DNA of 64,000 bases from Sclerodactyla briareus. Taxonomy: Eukaryota > Echinodermata > Holothuroidea > Dendrochirotida > Sclerodactylidae. A model generated the notes under the pieces. It searched no databases. It saw only the letters and a program-made list of their open reading frames with translations, and had not been told where the DNA came from. The position numbers and the translations under genes were made by a program. This document shows, piece after piece, positions 47,911 to 60,214 of this stretch; within the stretch, counting starts at the first letter, position 1; the number at the start of each line of letters is the position of its first letter. The stretch spans positions 682,001 to 746,000 of the forward strand of contig JAODTK010000333.1 in assembly GCA_026419785.1 (NCBI GenBank), in the 5' to 3' direction.

Positions 47911-50439
47911 AATGGTGAGTACGAAATGTCCCCAATCCCAAAAAAGTTGCCAGGGTTAATTTTCCTTGCAATTTACGTTCAGTGGGCCCACGAAAGACGC
48001 ACTATAACTATAGCGCGCGAACGCCGCGGAGCGCGTAAGTTCTGCCACATTTTGGAGCAATCACCGAAAAAATGTGCACTCAGTATCAGTATAGCTGAAT
48101 ATTTGCGGCAATGCTCACTTTTGACTGTTTCCAAGTCCCTCAAATTATCTCATAACATCTTGGGAAAATTTTCAGGCAGGCCGGTAGATGCAATTTGGTG
48201 CGATAGAACCAGAAACACCTAGTTCCGTTCAAAGTTGAGTAAAGCTAATTTTCATTGCCATGCAGGCGGGAGTTGGTGCACATAGCAATCTAAACATCTA
48301 TAGTCTGCTTCGGGAATATTTTGCGTTTCGACTGCTGATCATTAAAACTACCTCCGGGAAACTGTTGCACTTTCAAGTGGTCGTTGATGCAATTTGGTGC
48401 AAGTAGAACACTGAATCAAGGAGCGAAGAAGGAATAGCCAGTGGCTGGGTGGGGGTTACGGGGAAGATTAGGCACACACGATCCGCTAATTCGGTCAAAT
48501 TGCTATATCACTTTTGTCAAAAGTCAAAAGGATTTCGGGAGGCGGTAGTGTTTCACATTCCAGGCTTTCCGGGCCTTCTAGGTCTTTGCCTCTTATGTTT
48601 ACCTTATCAAATTAGTGATTATTCATCCTTTTTGATTCGGTTCAAGAAATATTGGAGACCGCCATTTTGGTAGGTCGCATTTCCCCCTACGTACGCCTAT
48701 ACTTACGGAGACACGTGTATATACGTGTAAATATTTCATATTCATAAACACAAGCGCGACTGGTGTAGGCTAGTAACAAAACCCATATATTTACAACTCT
48801 ACTCGGTCGGAAACGAGTTTTGATTCTTCATTGTGCCGTCATAATTGAGTCGTGTATGGCAGTGGGATCTTAACACAAAAAGGCAAAACGGAGTGGGGAC
48901 GGAAGAAACAATCATCCTTCCCAACAACAGAATTCTGACGTTAATCTCTTGCAGGGACATTTTTTTTTTTTTTGTCCGGAGCCCCCCCATGTTTTTGACA
49001 ATGATACCATCGAATTTAACATTTTCACACAGTAAAATTTGAAAATGTGGTTGCATCCACCCCCCCCCACAACACTTTTGAGAGGGTGGTGACGCTCATG
49101 GTAGGAAGATAGGAGAATACATACGCTGATCTCAACACTTGAGGAGGAACATGGCAGTTTGATGAACGATATAAGGGGCGAGGTGCGCTGAGATTTTCAG
49201 CTTACAAATTAGGAATTTCTTCCGACTTCTCGCTATAAGGAGGTTGGAAATATTAAGACTTCGGGGAATAAGCCCTCGCGGGGTTGGTAAATGTTAGCGT
49301 ACCCACCGGGCTCCCGACGAGATGGGGAAAAAATCTCCCCCGACGGGAGGGGGAAGGCCTCCCCGACAGGGGGGGGTGGCCCCTTTCCTTCTCCTCCACT
49401 GGTGCCATCCTTGACATAGATCTAAATCTGGACCCTTCTTTCATATATCAATCAAGCGGGCCCACATATTTAGTGTGCATGCTAACTTTCTGTGCATTTG
49501 ATGTGCCCCCCGCTGGATACCCACGGTAATGAGAAGAACATTCTTCAACATGTTTGAAGTTAGTTGGCTCTGAAATGTTCTGTGAATTCATATGAGCATT
49601 GTGACCACCCATACTACCGATATTGGAGTTTGCCCGGCGTGTGTTTAGGTAGAACCGTAGAAGAGAAAGCGACTGCGCGCGGAGCGCGTTGAAAATTCAG
49701 GCTGCTCGGTTTTCAAATCCAGGTTTTCGGGCACACCCGCCTTTTCCCTATCAACTAGTCAGTTTTCCACCCTTCGTTTTCGATATTTTTGCTCGAATTT
49801 TTGTAGTCTCTCCCATTTTCACGGACACAGATACTCCTGCATAACACCAATTTACTTATGTTGTATCAATAAAGTGGGAGTTGGCGCTCTCTCAACTAAC
49901 CCCTGTCACTGCAATCATCAAAACCCCCAACAACCCACGCCTACTACCTACTCTGCATTTCACGTGCACTATAGTCGACGTATGCCTTAAAGAGCCGTCC
50001 GTGACTGGTTTTGTGTATGGCGTTTTAAATCTATTAATGTTAGGTTGGTGAGGTTTACAAGGTAGAACTGCTGTACTCGAGTATAGGGCGATTGTTATGT
50101 GTTATACATATGTGTTATATAGCTTTCCGCCAGTATTTTGACTTATAGGAATTATTACTTGAAACACAGCTCGCAATCATGGCCCCAATCGTTAGCTACC
50201 ACCCTGTCAATTGGGTCGTAAAAGTGCTGTGGTCAAAATCAACTCCAAGGAAGCGAGCAGTATTTAATCGAGTAATGCGCTGGTTAAAGAGAGTGATATG
50301 AGGCTCAGGTGCGTTGGTTTAGTCGTGGTGTAAATCTGATTAGTTAACTTCCCGGGGTTTTATCTTTTACCTTCTCCCAAACGACAGCCAAACTCAGTTT
50401 TGGATGGTTCTAAGATGAGTTTGGAGATTTCTTTTCATT
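47911..50439. other. no recognised gene
   Basis: GC-rich hairpin-like GCGCGAACGCCGCGGAGCGCG at 48017 and GCGCGCGGAGCGCG at 49675 are family B fragments. A T tract (48960-48973) and a C tract (49061-49070) are present. No coding or RNA gene is recognised. Confidence 0.4.
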
Positions 50440-50469
50440 TATAGAGTTTACAAGAAGAAGTACAGTAGA

Positions 50470-51140
50470 GGGCAATAATCATCTGCAAATTGAGTTAGGG
50501 AGACTGTAGTGGGATCAGCGGGGATGTCATTGACCTAGATAATATTTAGGATGGGCGGATCACAAGAGCCTTGGGGAGTGCCGTCCTTACGAAGTTGAGG
50601 ATCAGAGTGCAATCTTTTATAAAATGCATACTGGTCTGTCATTGAGAATGAACAGGAGGCATTTAAAAGGATCCGGAAGATCAAGATTACAGAGTTTGTA
50701 TTTTAGACCATTGTGCCAGGTTTGTCCAAAGGCCTTTCAGCGTCTAGAAAGGCGGCTATTGTTGCGTGTTTTTGCGTTTAAAATCCCAATTTGATATTGT
50801 TCAGTTCAATTGATAGAGAATAATTGAAAACAACGACGGAAGCCATACTGGTTTGGGGAGAGCCGGTTGGTATTTTTCAAGATGGAATTGGACGTTGGAG
50901 ATTATCCGTTCGAACAGTTTCCCGAAACAGGAAAGGGGACTTTATAGGCCTATAAATTGGAGGGGTTAAGTTCAGACTTATTATGCTTAGGATTAAGATT
51001 GCCTTTGGTCCACTTTCCAATGATCGGAAAGTAACCACGAAAAGCAAGGTATTAAAATAGTCGGCCAGCGTATCGAGTAGCTTGAGCTGGTAGATGCTTC
51101 AAATGTAGGAATTGTAACTCCCATCCGGGCCGGGAGAAGG
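50470..51140 (-). pseudogene. RT domain of the 50-52 kb relic
   Basis: PGPDG, NQYGFR, GTPQGS and FADD are all visible in canonical order and spacing, distributed over different frames with stops. The distance from PGPDG to FADD is about 640 bp, as in intact non-LTR RT domains. Confidence 0.8.
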
Positions 51141-51889
51141 AGGAGTTTCATAGTACTTTGAGGACATTTTGTGATTTCATCCCGATCGATGGGCTCAGTA
51201 AGAAAATTATAGGTATGGTTATGTTGGCAAAGTCTGGTTTTAATTGGAGTTGTTATAGATATAATCACCGACACCGCGATTTGTGATCGTCTCGACATTG
51301 GGGGTCGTTAGGGAGATAAGACATTTCGGTAACACGTTGCAAAATATTCACCTGTTGATAGGGTCCTTATTAAGAGTATTGTCCCTGGTTTAACCAGTTC
51401 AGAATATTTTCGACTGTGACAGAGTTAAATTGAAGCATTGCCTTTTTCCTTCCAGAATTTTTTTCGGGTTTCGATTCATGATTAATGTCTTTGCAGATTT
51501 TAACCCAAGTTCTAAGACGTTGGAGTGCTGATCTCCTGCCAATTTGATAACCAAGTGAGTTTTTCTTATCTGCTCTTAAGGGCGGGGAACCTGGTTTCAT
51601 GTAACGTCTTCTAAGTTTCCGTTTAGCTTATATGAGAAAAATATGGAAGTCAATTTTCCAGGGTTTCCTGTTAGCTTAGTAATCAGGCAAGAAGCCTCGA
51701 AGGAGAGACCTATAGAGATATTAATCTGGGATGGTAAAGTCTAGAGAGTAGAACTGGGGGATTCCGGGGAATTGAGCTTATCTGGAGGGTTTCAAACATA
51801 GCAGCTGACAATCTCAGAAAAATTTCCCGGTGTCCAAAAGGGTCATCTGAATTCGTGCTTAACTTTTTTGTGAACCCCGAGAACTAAAC

Positions 51890-52540
51890 ATGGAGTGAAT
51901 TATATAATGATCACTGAGACCTGACTCTCGTGGAAGTATAGGAGATAGGGAGAAAGAATGTCATTAGAGTCAATGAACCAAATCGAGAATTCCGCTTTAG
52001 GTCGAAGGGTCACGCCTACTTTTAGAATTAGTATTAATAACGATAAAGTTATTATTTTTCAGTACGTTTTAGCAGGTGGTTAACAAAGCGGAATTGGTTT
52101 TGGTACAGACAAAGAGGGGTGATGAGAGTTCAAATCCCCAATAATGATAGTATTGGAATCGAACATTTTAAATAAATTAGCGTTAACAAAATTGCGAGGA
52201 GGGGGGTTTAGTAGTAGGTAATGATATTTGTTATCGGTCTATATTATACACGACATAACCCAGTTGCCTTAGTGTCGGGGAGATTAATATTATGGTAGTC
52301 GCGTAATTCCTTGTTTGACACCAACGAGACTCCCCCTTCCCTTTGCTAAAAGTGACATTATGTAAGTATGTAGCAGACACCCAAGAATGTTAAATTTCTA
52401 TAAATAGGGAGTTTAGTTTTATAGTAAGATCAGGTCAGGATTATGGATATCAATATAACCTTTCGCGGAGTTCCAGTTTCTATTTGACAGAATTAATATT
52501 AAGGTAAGTACGAGAGAGCGGTGGGATTCCATTTGTTTCC
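51890..52540 (-). pseudogene. APE-like endonuclease domain of the 50-52 kb relic
   Basis: KGGVSLVS, GDLNSHH (the D-x-N-x-H catalytic block) and SDHYIIH are in the correct order. A further upstream segment reads TYLNINSVK, like the N-terminal strand of these endonucleases. Several stops interrupt the reading. Confidence 0.78.
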
Positions 52541-52560
52541 GGGTGGGAGATTTCTGTTAC

Positions 52561-53680
52561 CACCGCTTGCCATTGTTATGACAGGGAATCCTCCGCGCAA
52601 TAATGGTGAAGGAGGCGGCCTCCTGGGGTCAGACCCGGGGTTAATAGGAGGGGGTACTGAACAGGAGTCATTATGGAGACTCCTGGTGTAACCGGTCGTC
52701 TCCCATCCTAGTGGAGATCGGGTTGCCTTAAGGGGGGGGGGGGGGGTTGCGTCCCATATCGGTTGACTGGGAGGTGACAGGACGAGAGATTGGTTCGGTT
52801 GTTATCGGTTAGATTACGTGAGAATGATTTGAAGATTCTTCACCTGCCATTGGGATGGTTCAGGTTTACAGGGCCAAGTGGATGCTTGCCGTGGCCGATG
52901 CCGCTAGCGTTAATTCGTTTTTTACGTTTCCTGTATTTTAAAACAACGGGCGTAAATCGCTGGGGGGGATGGTAAGCCCCCCACTTTTGAAGTAGGGGGA
53001 TGGCCTGTACACCCCCCCCCCTCCCCCCGTTTTGTCAGTCCCCAATAATTATTTTTTGAGCAATGATATCATTCACATAATTAGACCAATTCCACTTTTA
53101 TTATAACAAAATATTTTGTATAGTTATTGAGGCTACACTGAATAGAGCCGGAGCTCAGTAACTCAGTTAACCCCAGCAATAAACTGTCATTTACCTGACA
53201 GTCCTAAACTACCCCCTATCTTATTCATTTTTCCCCTGAGAGCGCTAGCACCACCAACTACTAGACGTACTATTGCAGAAAACTGGCCGAACTTTAGCTT
53301 CGGGCTCGGAAGACGATCGCAATGTGTTTGGACTATTTTAAACCTGGAGTTTTCTTTCATCACACGCCATGCGCAGTCACTTGATCGCCTATCCTTAATT
53401 GGATTATTCGCCTGTAAGGGGCTGACTGTCGGTGGGTCTGCCCCATTAACATAACAGGTTATGTTGTCTTACATACTTTAGTTCTTCTTGCTCATTTTAA
53501 CTGATCAATTGTTATATAGCTTTCAAAGATCAACAATTTCTTCTTTAACAAGCCACAAATCGTAGGATAATATATTCATTCTTAAAGGGCTGATTAAAAA
53601 AAACCCAAGCTGAAAAAAAAAACCCTCAATGCCGTTTCCGGGCGTTGGGAGGTTTGTGAAAAGGCCAAAAATTTTCTGGT
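52561..53680. other. no recognised gene
   Basis: Carries a G tract at 52732-52746 and C tracts around 53012-53030. GGGGGATGGTAAGCCCCCCAC near 52966 can fold. No gene recognised. Confidence 0.4.
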
Positions 53681-53684
53681 ACGG

Positions 53685-54065
53685 CCTCCGCGCAACCTAT
53701 GGTGGAGCCCCCTTAGAATAGTCATCTACAAATCAGCCCCCCCTTCAAACATTTGTCAGAATCCGGCTATCTTTGGCACCAATTCGAATCTTTTAGCTAT
53801 TAGCGTACCGAGAAAATTTTTTGGTTTTGCAGCCCTCAGAAGGCCGGAATGGCTTTTCCCGAGCGTTTTTAGCTGCATGTAACCAGCTTCAAACATGGGC
53901 ATTTTATGATCCAAATTTTGTAACGCTGGAAACGTTGGACATTTTGTCGGACTTCAGTCCTATCGCTGCCCCGACTTTGACTCATTGGCCAAATGTTCCA
54001 CAATTACTGACTCCTTACAAACTGTTTACAAGTGCGCGCGGAGCGCGCACATTTTTCCCGTATTT
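53685..54065 (+). repeat. family B copies
   Basis: GGCCTCCGCGCAACCTATGGTGGAGCCCCCTTAGAATAG at 53685-53722 and AAGTGCGCGCGGAGCGCGCAC at about 54029-54049 are family B phrases. The 100-codon frame overlapping them (53821-54123) is therefore doubtful as a gene. Confidence 0.45.
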
Positions 54066-54310
54066 CCAGGGCACCTCTGAAGAAATCAAATCCCAGCAAA
54101 CATTTGGACATTGCCAGCTTTAGCTTACTGTCCCAACCTTATATGAAGTCATGCCATAGACACCCGGGAACTTCCGAGTAGTAGTTCTCTGGAGAGATAT
54201 GATAGCTTCATGGAGAAAACAGGCGTTGAAAACCTAAGCAGTCTGATACCTCAGGCTACTGCAGTTCAAAATTGGGCGTGGTTGAGAAGGGGAACAAACG
54301 GACAAGAGGC

Positions 54311-54553
54311 TCAGTAAATGTAGTTTTCAAGGTCAATGATAATGTTGTTGTATATTTTCACCTCACCATATGTATAAGCTAGGTGGGGCCAATGAGGCGA
54401 CATTTCCCATAGAGCTTGCGGAGATTCCGGGAGACGGGTAGAGAGCAGCGGGGACGAGTTTTCAATCACCCAATCATTACCAGTACTTTGTACCCATTTT
54501 AGTGGCAATTCGGGCAAATTTCGGGCATAGTTACTGCCTTTCTTGTCATACAA
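54311..54553 (-). CDS. doubtful 80-codon open frame
   Basis: Reads PLKWVQSTGNDWVIENSS and later WEMSPHWPHLAYTYG on the minus strand, with a possible GTGAGG donor just after. Composition looks more protein-like than neighbouring frames, but no domain is recognised and it may be chance. Confidence 0.15.
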   Translation of the reverse strand: MYDKKGSNYARNLPELPLKWVQSTGNDWVIENSSPLLSTRLPESPQALWEMSPHWPHLAYTYGEVKIYNNIIIDLENYIY

Positions 54554-54610
54554 ATCAACAAGTAGCCAGGTCTATAGCAAACTGTTAGAAGAATTACTGA
54601 CTACAGAATA

Positions 54611-54700
54611 TTTTTTTTTTTTTTTGGGGGGGCACACGGGGGGGTGGGGGCAAACGGGGGGCACAAGGTTTCCGAGGGGGCACGTGCCCCCTGGCCCCCG
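54611..54700. repeat. T and G tracts, element-end-like
   Basis: A T tract at 54611-54626 runs into G-rich text with GGGGGCACGTGCCCCCTGGCCCCCGTGGCG, which contains the inverted repeat GGGGGCACGTGCCCCC. Confidence 0.45.
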
Positions 54701-55819
54701 TGGCGACGCACTGGCTGGGTTTAGCCCGCATACAACAACAGGGAAGTTTACTTGGGTTTTGGTTTTGTGTAATGCGGTGTTTCGGATTACCCAGGGGAGT
54801 TTCGAGACCATCCAGGCTGTATTAGATTTTTGTGGAGGGGGATCATCGGGAAAAATTAACACCCACCTTTGGATTTATTCTCACGATGTTCTTTATTAGC
54901 GTGGGTTTTTTTCTTTGTTTATTCCTCGATTGTATTGGCGATGTCATCTCTGAGTACATGGACTAGGATGGGTCGATTTTGGAGTTTTGGGTCGTTCAGT
55001 TCAGTGGGCAGGTTGTTGATTGTTTAGATCGGGTCCTGTTTGGAGGGCATTCTACGTCGTTTCTTGGCTTGTTTCCATAAGGTAGAGGTTTGTCCAATCG
55101 GGTTTACTATCATGGGTCAGATTCTGGGGGTGGCACCCCCAAGGGGAGGCCATAGCACGTGGGAAAGACCTACTGGGGTCGGGCAGAACAGAACGGATGT
55201 AATAGAAAAAAACTTACCACAGGTTAGGCTGACACACTGGATCCATTGCAAAATCGAAACTCAAAAATATGCCATAAAAATCCCGTTTTACAAATTTTAC
55301 AAGTACACAAGACCCGCGGATTTTTTGTAAAACAGCACGCCTGACTGATTCTTTTGCCTTTGGCAAGGAATAAAAATGTGCCAAATATATTTCATTGATA
55401 TTCACGGGTCCATATATATGGTCCCTATTGATAGACGTCTATATCCAGAAAGTAAGAGGGTGGAGTCTTGCAGAGTGACCACTGCATCACGATAGAATAA
55501 CTGTAGCCGCAGGACACATTAGATATAGCTGATTGTTGATTAACCGTTTTTCTCGCCACGTGAGCATAAGCACGTCATTGGCCTACAGTGGTCTCTATTT
55601 CATTAGTAAATAATTTTCTCCCCTTCAGGCTCATCTTACAAGGCGGCAGGGAATACCCGCTGCTGACCATGCTACCCCAGACGATCTCGTATTCCAGTAC
55701 ACGTCCTTTGTCTTTCTCGGTTTTTCATTGATACTGCTTAGGCTGTGTTTGATTCATTGCCGAAGCCAAATGAATCTGCCACTCATGTCCGTGCGCATGC
55801 CGGTGTGTGTGTGTGTTGG

Positions 55820-56230
55820 ATGACATCACTTGTCACACGATATCTCACGAACGCACACAGGTATCAAGCTCCAATTCAGGTAAGTTTGTTGCTCATGTGG
55901 TGAGAGGAACCCGATTGTTTTTGGTGCCAGGTCAAGGTCATCCAAGTCAGACAGAGCAAAGTTCAAAACCTTGTCACACGATATCTAATGATGGCAAGTA
56001 TATATTAAGTTAATATTAGGTTGTAGTTCACATGTTGGGGAGGGATACCCTATTGTTTTGGTGTTACGCCAGGGCATTGAAGGTCACCATAGGGTAATCC
56101 TTCCATATCTTGGCAACGACCACTTTAGAGCATTGTCCATGAAAGTTTTGTTCGTCTAGGTGAAATACATCTGGTGACCCTTTGACCTATATTTGAGCTA
56201 TGACCTCTTGTGACCTTTGGGATCACGTCT
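55820..56230 (+). repeat. ~145 bp AGGTCA-type tandem repeat
   Basis: CACGATATCTCACGAACGCA and CACGATATCTAATGATGGCA lie about 150 bp apart. Each is followed by TGTTG-TCATGT-G-GAGG--CC-ATTGTTTTGGTG, then CCAGG and AAGGTCA. A third, weaker unit starts near 56102. Non-coding spacer repeat. Confidence 0.55.
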
Positions 56231-56794
56231 TTGTCGTGCGACCTACTCGTCTTGTGCAACCAACCAATTAATCTGCATTACACTGACGAATAAAAACTGC
56301 TATCACCATCTATTTCCAGTTATGTTTATTTCTGTAAGAAAAGGTGAAACAGCTTCAAAAAGCTGATGAATTCCATGTTCGACATTGATTTCTCGTCACT
56401 GAACATTTTGCGAGGATTAGCCTAGGGAAGTTTTGTTCGTCTCGGTGACTACCAATTGACCCAATTTTCCATAAACACAGAAGTGGACACTGCATAATTG
56501 CAGTTATAAACCAGTTCATAAAATCTTCTTTCCCTGGGGTCCCTGACTACCTGAACTCCGAAATGTCCCATTACCAGCCTACTGTTTTGTTTTTTTCGTT
56601 ACACATGTTCCATCAAAACACAATAACTTGAACTGCTCTTTTTAGTCCCTCTAAAGTTTTTGTGTGTGTCCATTCAGCTCTCATTGTAACGGCCATACTC
56701 GCTTCTCTCAATCTCTGGTAGACTTGTGAAACAAACTGTTCATTTGTTCAACCCACAACCGTCTGGTACAACTTCCTTTGCTAACAGTGTTGTA

Positions 56795-56935
56795 TATTCG
56801 AGGCCGCTACTTCCGCGCCATGACCGAGGCGCGACCACTACCTTGGAGGCCAAGGCCGCGGCATCTTGAGCTTTGGCCTCGGCCGCACATCCGATGCGAG
56901 ACGGGGGAGGCCGGCCCCGTATTTGACCTGTTAAA
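56795..56935. repeat. GAGGCCGAGG-type GC-rich patch
   Basis: Repeated GAGGC/GGCCTCGGCCG and CCGCG strings. Similar CCTCGACCAATTCCGAGGCCGG text lies at 58878-58930. Function unknown; possibly ends of another repeat. Confidence 0.4.
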
Positions 56936-57067
56936 TGTTTACTGGGTTAAATTGGCACCCTACCATCGCATCATACAAGGCACTTTGTGATTTTCTTTAT
57001 AATTAACAACCCTTACCATTCAATTAGTATCTATGGCTGACTGACTACTACTGTACATACAACCTGT

Positions 57068-58020
57068 GGGACCGCCCGTTTCATAGGCCTTTTATTCATA
57101 AGGCCTTTTGTTCATAAGGTCCGTTACTCATAACGTGCAAATTTCGGGAAAAGGGTCCGGTATTCATAATGGTGAAAAGGATCCGTTATTAATAATAAGG
57201 GGTCTTTTGTTCTAAGTCCGATATTCATAATGACCCAAAAGGTCCGTTTTTCATAATTATCAAAGGGTCTGTTATTCATTGGAGCAGAAGGTCCGATATT
57301 CAACTAGTGAAAAAGGTCCGATATTCATAATGGCGAAAGGGTCCGTAATTCATAGAAGCTAATGGGACCGTTATTCATATAGCAAAGAGGTCCGTATCCT
57401 ACGCAAAAAGGCCCGTTATTCATAATATGAAAAGGGTCCGTATTCAATAATTTGCAAAAGAGTTCCGTTATTCATAATCGCGAAAAAGGTCCGTTATTCA
57501 TAATGGTTCTTTCAATGATATACTTGCCAACAGATATTCTACCTAGACGAGGTTCGGCAGGATGTAAACTCTAACTGTACCTTTTGTCACTGCGATCCCT
57601 GTCAATCCACGACCGTTTTTATTTTTTTCCCTATTATGAATACGGACCCTTTTCTATGATGATCATCTGACCCTTTTCCCTATATGAATAACGGACCTTT
57701 TGTTTTTCCTATTATGATATCGGACCTCTTTATCATTATGAATATCGGACCTTTTCTCTCATTATGAATATCGGACCTTGTCTCTCATTATGAATAACTG
57801 ACCCCCCAACGGCCCTTTTCCTATTATGCAATAACGGTCCCGTTTTTTTACTATTATGAATATCGACGTTTTGCTGTGATTATGAATATCGGACCTTTAT
57901 TAATAAAGAACCTTACCGACCATTATGAATAACGGCCTCATGAACAAACGCCTTATGAACTAAAAGGCCTTATGACCAATTGACCCGTAGATATAACCCT
58001 ATTAACTCGGCTGTCACCAA
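57068..58020. mobile_element. compact fold-back element with tandem-array arms
   Basis: The left arm (57079-57507) is an array of GGTCCGTTATTCATAATGGC plus an A-rich tail, about 17 units. After about 115 bp of spacer the right arm (57624-57990) has the inverse, TATTATGAATATCGGACC. The reverse complement of the right arm begins AAGGCCTTTTAGTTCATAAGG, like the left arm's AGGCCTTTTATTCATAAGGCC. The right end is CGGCTGTCACCA. No coding sequence fits in the spacer. It matches the 24.8/34.0 kb arrays in unit design and end. Confidence 0.72.
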
Positions 58021-60060
58021 ACCCTGTACATTTGGTCAGAGCCTATTAATACAATGTGTGAATTGTAACCTCACCAACTGACTCCCTCTTGAAATGGGAG
58101 TGATTATAACCAAACCTCTATCCAGATGAGCTCAATGAGACGTGGCAGAATCTTTTAAATATGGATCTAACCACACAGGAAAACACACCCTGTCCTGATT
58201 CGGCTCAGCCATAAGGCACCAACCACCACTTTCAACTGATCATGAAGTAAAATCGAACTAGACTAATGAACAGTGGGACACATGACTTGGCTTCAGTTGC
58301 TCATCTACAATTCGCATTGTATTCTTATTTTTTATATGAATTTGATACGTGCCTATATTGGCTTTCATTATTGACTGCCAGCCATATTAACGCAAAAGTT
58401 GCAACAGTAACAACGGAGTATTATAGCTTTCTTGAAATTTGTGAGTGTGACTGATGGGAATTTAAGCATTGTGATTGATTCAACACACTATCCCAAAGAA
58501 TATTCGTAACCTCTCCTATAATGCCCTATTACTTTTGGTAACCCCACCCATACGCCTATGAGTTCATAATATTTAATAGCTGGACATTCTAGCTATGGGG
58601 CAACCCCTATGTGGGTTAATTCCTCCCATTGAAACCCATTTCGACTGAACACTGTGGGAATGTGTGTTTTGTGCTGACTTGGCCGTCATTGTTTAGGAAC
58701 ACCGAGCACCTAAAGTAGTAGGCCAATACGGCCCTGGGATGACTACCCTTTTGTGCCGTTCGAGCTCATGCCAAGCTTGGGCACAAACTGCTGTTTCTTC
58801 CAGTAATTTTTGGTACCAAAAAAACTCACAACTTTGGTATTTTGTTACCGAATGTGAAGTAGACATGGTAACATATGTTCCGCCTCGACCAATTCCGAGG
58901 CCGGAGCCACGGGTCCGATTCCGAGGCATTTGCTTTTGAGGCTGGGGGTGGCGAGTCCCTCTAACACTGGTTTGCTAAGTGGAGAGAGGGTGGCACGAGC
59001 CTTAGACGGAGGGGACTCCCAGTGCGCCTATCCCCCACTAGGCGTCGATTTCCGTTAAGAATGGGGGAATGAGGACTGTAACTGTCTAGCAGCGCCACAT
59101 TGGTTGGCGCGGGAGCGTCCGAACATTTTTGGCACATGAGACCTCCTCAGATGGCAGGAGAGGGAACTTAGCCTGTCTAAAGTCTGTCTGGAGGAAGGGT
59201 TTTTTGTTTCCTTCAACCATTGTCTTTACAAAATTAAAACCGAAATCATACAAAATGTGACCATTCCTCCTCTGTGTCGTTTGTAGCCTCCAGATAGGGG
59301 CAGTGTTGACACCTTCTGATGAGTCGTTCCGTTGAAGTAATTGTAGTGAAAAACAGCCGTCTCGTCAAATGCGTCCAACCGATGACTCGACATAAGTCCG
59401 ACACCGTTGCATATGTGCTCAACTATTGCGGTAACACAACTTTCATGACAGCCACGTGAGCAGAAAATCCTAATTAACGCATGGCTGGATCGGCAGATCG
59501 GTAAATATCACCACTACCCTTAATACCCCTCTCGGGATCCATCGCTGGTACTGTCCGTCTGTGGAGTTCAACACAGCAGCCGTTCAATAGCACCACATTG
59601 TCACTAGTGTTTACCTCATCCTCTCTGGGCACTGTCGCCCTCGTCCCAATGACTCTTGAACCATACTGGGTTATTTAGATTTAAAAAAATATTTTTACAT
59701 GAAGATAGACAATGAAGCAGTGAATAGAACGAGTGATCTTGGAAATATAGTCAGCCTGTAACCCGGAAGTTGAAACTCATATCGGCTAATTTGGAGATGA
59801 TGGATTAAACATAATTACAAACTATCAAGTGATTGCCTGAAGTATGATTATCAATTGAAGCCGGAGACACTTGTTTAGCCGTTACCCGAATCATAAATAT
59901 CGGTTGGAAGCAGGTTACCATGTCCGTAACAGTGCCTAACGCCTGTTGCCATTTCTCTAGAATGTGCTTATTATGGGACTGAGAACGCCGTTGGCTTTTA
60001 AGTCCTATGTCGGTGAGGATAATAAGGTACGGCTCCACGCGGCTTAATCGTTCGCACAAC
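58021..60060. other. no recognised gene
   Basis: Contains a family B phrase at about 59090-59165 (GCGCCACATTGGTTGGCGCG and CCTCCTCAGATGGCAGGAGA). Other open frames are short and lack motifs. Confidence 0.4.
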
Positions 60061-60061
60061 C

Positions 60062-60133
60062 ATTTTTAGCTCAACCACATGCTGGTGGCTATTGGAATCT
60101 GCTGTCAATCTATCTATCTATCTATCTATCTAT

Positions 60134-60214
<81 letters not shown>

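Larger units (their letters stand above)
50440..52560 (-). mobile_element. second EN-RT retrotransposon relic
   Basis: Minus strand, 5' to 3': KGGVSLVSNKELRDYHNIN (52.3 kb), IIIGDLNSHHPSL (52119-52145), SDHYIIHS (51907), a linker with WVKICKDINHESKPEKNSG (51.5 kb), PGPDGS (51120), NQYGFR (50836), FLDAERPLD (50.73 kb), GTPQGS (50565) and FADD (50478). The order is that of an APE endonuclease followed by RT, as in Jockey-like elements. The motif A equivalent reads LDAERPLD rather than a D-xxx-AFD form, so it is damaged. No C-terminal blocks or poly(A) tail are seen below 50440, so the 3' end is missing or unrecognisable. Confidence 0.8.

Noticed and set aside
47926-48222. 98-codon + frame
   Set aside because: Begins in a family B repeat and contains its GC-rich hairpin; no domain recognised.
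53821-54123. 100-codon + frame
   Set aside because: Overlaps family B text including the GCGCGCGGAGCGCG hairpin; no domain recognised.
57079-57990. Regularly spaced repeats as a CRISPR array
   Set aside because: Units are contiguous and variable, lack unique spacers of constant length, and the context is eukaryotic.
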